Assembly (NCBI GenBank): GCA_007124075.1
Contig: SLFV01000311.1
Location: 1 to 6,977, forward strand
Reading direction: 5' to 3'
Source: Roseimaritima sp.
GTDB taxonomy: Bacteria > Planctomycetota > Planctomycetia > Pirellulales > Pirellulaceae
DNA length: 6,977 nt
Shown here: one piece after another, positions 5,970 through 6,977 of the stretch
How the letters are laid out: the number at the start of each line of letters is the position of its first letter
How positions within the stretch are numbered: position 1 is the stretch's first letter
The notes under the pieces: generated by a model
What the model saw: the letters and a program-made list of their open reading frames with translations, nothing else
The model's database searches: none
Told to the model about the DNA's origin: nothing
Program-made: the position numbers and the translations under genes

Positions 5970-6083
5970 CTAGAGGCTATCTGGGAATATCAGCCGGAAC
6001 GCGTTGGCGTCCGGTTCACCTGCCACTAACATCAACGACTGTGGCTTAGAATAACTTGGATTCGATTACCAGATAGCCTCTAG
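5970..6083. repeat. 114-bp inverted-end element with inner hairpins (MITE-like or structured intergenic repeat)
   Basis: The ends are inverted copies of each other. CTAGAGGCTATCTGG (5970-5984) is exactly repeated in reverse complement at 6069-6083, and extending inward by 4 bp gives 18 of 19 matches. Inside lie a bulged GC-rich hairpin (5992-6016) and a GCCAC/GTGGC pair (6022-6026 with 6041-6045), so the unit can fold as a stem with two arms. It has no coding capacity and no clear target-site duplication beside it. Small non-autonomous elements and REP-type palindromes look like this. I have an impression that similar AGCCGGAACGCGTT..GCGTCCGGTT sequences are dispersed in Rhodopirellula-type genomes, but I cannot check it. 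Confidence 0.65.
5992..6016. repeat. Inner GC-rich hairpin of the inverted-end element
   Basis: AGCCGGAACGC pairs with GCGTCCGGTT: ten pairs including one G-T, one bulged A (5998 or 5999), and a GTTG loop at 6003-6006. No T-run follows on either strand, so this is not a typical terminator. Confidence 0.6.
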
Positions 6084-6161
6084 GCGAGGTACCAAAAGGA
6101 AGTTGAGAATGGGCAAAGGCTTTCCGATATAGGACTTGCGATATTTCTGCCGGGTTCGCAG

Positions 6162-6503
6162 CTAGCTTGATGAGCGGAAAAAAAGAAGGTGTCTTCGATC
6201 CCGAGTGCCCAACTCCGCGCTGGCCCACCATCGGCCTTCCCCCGCCCTATAATCTATTGGCCTCCCTGAATCTGCTGGGAATCCCGTCGCCAAGTCGCCG
6301 ACCAGCTCAACGTCTGTTGGGCAGTGATGAACAAGAAAAGACTGCCAACTAATTTTCCGCCTTTCGCGAATTGCATCATGCTTTAGTGCTCGATCGATCT
6401 CATGCGTTGCCATACTGACCTTGTTTCGGTCTGAAAGCGTCAACCAAATACTGGCCAGCTCCTGCTCGGCACTCTCAACCCAAACAACGGTTGGCCCTTT
6501 CAT
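6162..6503 (-). pseudogene. RelE/ParE-like toxin of a type II toxin-antitoxin pair, probably inactivated in its C-terminal half
   Basis: The frame encodes 113 residues. Residues 1-45 (TVVWVESAEQELASIW, then a D-R-N-x-V segment and HEIDRALKHDA) match the first two helices of small RelE/ParE-superfamily toxins common in planctomycetes, which normally run to ~85-100 residues. After residue ~45 the expected beta-sheet (a basic stretch, then P-L-x-V-x-F-x-V) is absent. Instead it reads HHCPTDVELVGDLATGF and ends GRWWASAELGTRDRRHLLFF, unlike the family. Just past the break another minus-strand frame, open to TAG 6256-6254, reads KGGKLVGSLFLFITA, which is closer to what the fold needs, so an indel around 6360-6375 is plausible. 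The ATG overlaps the antitoxin stop (ATGA, 6500-6503), the usual coupled order. Intact family members act on ribosome-bound mRNA (RelE) or DNA gyrase (ParE); which applies here cannot be told. A divergent but intact toxin remains possible. Confidence 0.6.
6178..6196 (-). terminator. Weak terminator-like hairpin with T7 tract, minus strand
   Basis: On the minus strand GAAG-ACAC-CTTC (6196-6185) is followed at once by seven T (6184-6178). The stem is only 4 bp, so termination would be weak. It lies inside the 3' end of the toxin frame, about 13 bp before its stop. A gene reading through its own terminator is odd and supports the view that this end of the frame is not native. Confidence 0.25.
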
Positions 6504-6706
6504 TCCGATTCCAGTTTTGACAAGCGAAGAAGAACTTCCTCCGTCGTTCTCCCCATTGGCTCATTCGCCGCCCGGCGCTTCGCTTCAGCAATGTCTGCAT
6601 CGGTGAAAAAGCCGACTCGCTTCCCTTGGTCATCTACGATCTCGATCGCTTGCCGAGATGACTCGATTTGCAATGCTTGTTCTGTCGTGACTACTATTTG
6701 TACCAT
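6500..6706 (-). CDS. Antitoxin of the RelE/ParE-like pair
   Basis: A 68-residue protein from ATG 6706: MVQIVVTTEQALQIESSRQAIEIVDDQGK, then GFFTDADIAEAKRRAANEP and a TTEEVLLRLSKLE tail. This is the pattern of small planctomycete antitoxins: an N-terminal beta-rich part with a D-x-x-G-x turn, then an E/A/K/R-rich helix (IAEAKRR) ending in TTEEVL-x-x-L, expected to wrap the toxin. Such proteins usually repress their own promoter. I chose ATG 6706 over the longer frame from 6742 because AGGG (6718-6715) lies 8 nt upstream and the predicted -10 box at 6746-6741 overlaps the more distal start. The stop overlaps the toxin start by 4 nt. It looks intact while its partner does not, so it may now act as an orphan antitoxin. 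Confidence 0.75.
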   Translation of the reverse strand: MVQIVVTTEQALQIESSRQAIEIVDDQGKRVGFFTDADIAEAKRRAANEPMGRTTEEVLLRLSKLESE

Positions 6707-6714
6707 ACCGTAAA

Positions 6715-6718
6715 CCCT
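6715..6718 (-). promoter_or_regulatory. Ribosome binding site of the antitoxin
   Basis: AGGG on the minus strand, 8 nt before ATG 6706. It decides this start over the in-frame upstream ATG at 6742. Confidence 0.55.
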
Positions 6719-6740
6719 AAACTTGGTGACACACTGCCTC

Positions 6741-6768
6741 ATTCTACACAGGACGTCGTACGAATCAA
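6741..6768 (-). promoter_or_regulatory. Promoter of the toxin-antitoxin operon
   Basis: On the minus strand TTGATT (6768-6763), a 16-bp spacer, then TAGAAT (6746-6741). The -35 has two mismatches and the -10 has one. Predicted start of transcription is near 6734, giving a ~28-nt leader before the antitoxin ATG. The short palindromes GACGTC and CGTACG lie in the spacer (6752-6762) and could be part of an operator, but each is only 6 bp. Confidence 0.5.
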
Positions 6769-6804
6769 GTTTGGATCACTGAGCGACCCTGGACGATCTG
6801 GACC

Positions 6805-6977
6805 ATGAAAAAATCCATAATGAGACCGCTTTGCATTCTTGCCGTTTTCACTCTCATGGCTCTGCTCCGTTTACCGATGTCGCCCGCAAACGAACTGATG
6901 CCCCCGATCCATCCCGACGAAGCGGAAATCCTGCTGGCGATCATCGGCGTTGAAGGACATCAGGTGGAAGCAGCGGA
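6805..6977 (+). CDS. Small exported or membrane-anchored protein of unknown function (3' end beyond window)
   Basis: ATG 6805 opens a frame that stays open to the window edge (57 codons seen). The N-terminus MKKSIMRPLCILAVFTLMALLRLP is a clear signal peptide or membrane anchor: basic residues, then a 12-15 residue hydrophobic core. Then comes a Pro-rich stretch (MSPANELMPPIHPDEAE) and ILLAIIGVEGHQVEAA. No cleavage motif is obvious; SPA-N around residues 26-29 is possible. No strong ribosome site is visible before the ATG, and a second in-frame ATG at 6820 would shorten the basic region. It is divergent from the antitoxin gene with 98 bp between start codons. I do not recognise the family. Confidence 0.6.
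   Translation, partial: MKKSIMRPLCILAVFTLMALLRLPMSPANELMPPIHPDEAEILLAIIGVEGHQVEAA

Noticed and set aside
6041..6049. GTGGCTTAG in the inverted-end element matches the left part of the candidate operator at 890-902
   Set aside because: Only 9 bp and without the second half-site (AGAATAAC follows). It pairs within the element instead, so it is probably chance.
6167..6352. 61-residue plus-strand frame opposite the toxin
   Set aside because: Proline-rich with no motif, antisense to the toxin fragment, and no ribosome site.
1..6977. tRNA, rRNA or known riboswitch
   Set aside because: No cloverleaf with a TTCGA-type T-loop and CCA end, no rRNA blocks and no riboswitch core recognised by eye on either strand.

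Overview
The window looks like a chromosomal segment from a planctomycete, probably of the Pirellulaceae (Rhodopirellula-like). The main evidence is a large secreted protein with the planctomycete cytochrome / DUF1587-1595-1592-1588-1585 domain order, paired with a twin-arginine DUF1552 protein. The moderate GC content, a PQQ-type beta-propeller remnant, a ParE-like toxin/antitoxin pair and short palindromic intergenic repeats fit the same group. The assignment rests on recognised protein families, not on a database search.

Left edge (1-659): the decayed 3' end of a secreted PQQ-like beta-propeller gene. Its conserved frame is cut by an in-frame amber codon at 264-266, where the family pattern leads me to expect Trp. 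The residues before the propeller part look like the tail of a different protein family, so the locus may be a deletion fusion as well as a nonsense allele. Positions 660-1007 have no convincing gene. They hold the control region of the next operon: two dyads, a near-consensus sigma-70-type promoter (TTGACA, 17 bp, TATAGT) and a perfect 13-bp palindrome over the -10/start region.

Centre (1008-5938): a three-gene plus-strand cluster. It contains a GntR/HutC-type repressor with a UTRA ligand domain, then, 9 bp later, the 870-residue DUF1592-type protein with two CxxCH haem motifs, then a DUF1552 protein with a GTG start. The last two are separated by 179 bp holding three copies of a 27-bp hairpin repeat, two direct and one inverted. 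The layout suggests that a small ligand sensed by the UTRA domain controls an exported haem-protein/DUF1552 pair of unknown biochemical role, with the regulator also controlling itself through the palindrome.

Right part (5939-6977): a 114-bp element with 19-bp inverted ends (18/19 matching) and two inner hairpins lies after the cluster. Next comes a minus-strand toxin/antitoxin operon with its own promoter and an ATGA gene overlap. The antitoxin looks intact, but the toxin is recognisable only in its N-terminal ~45 residues. Its C-terminal half looks like a wrong frame running into intergenic or repeat DNA, so the module is probably antitoxin-only. A divergent gene for a small exported protein begins at 6805 and runs off the window.
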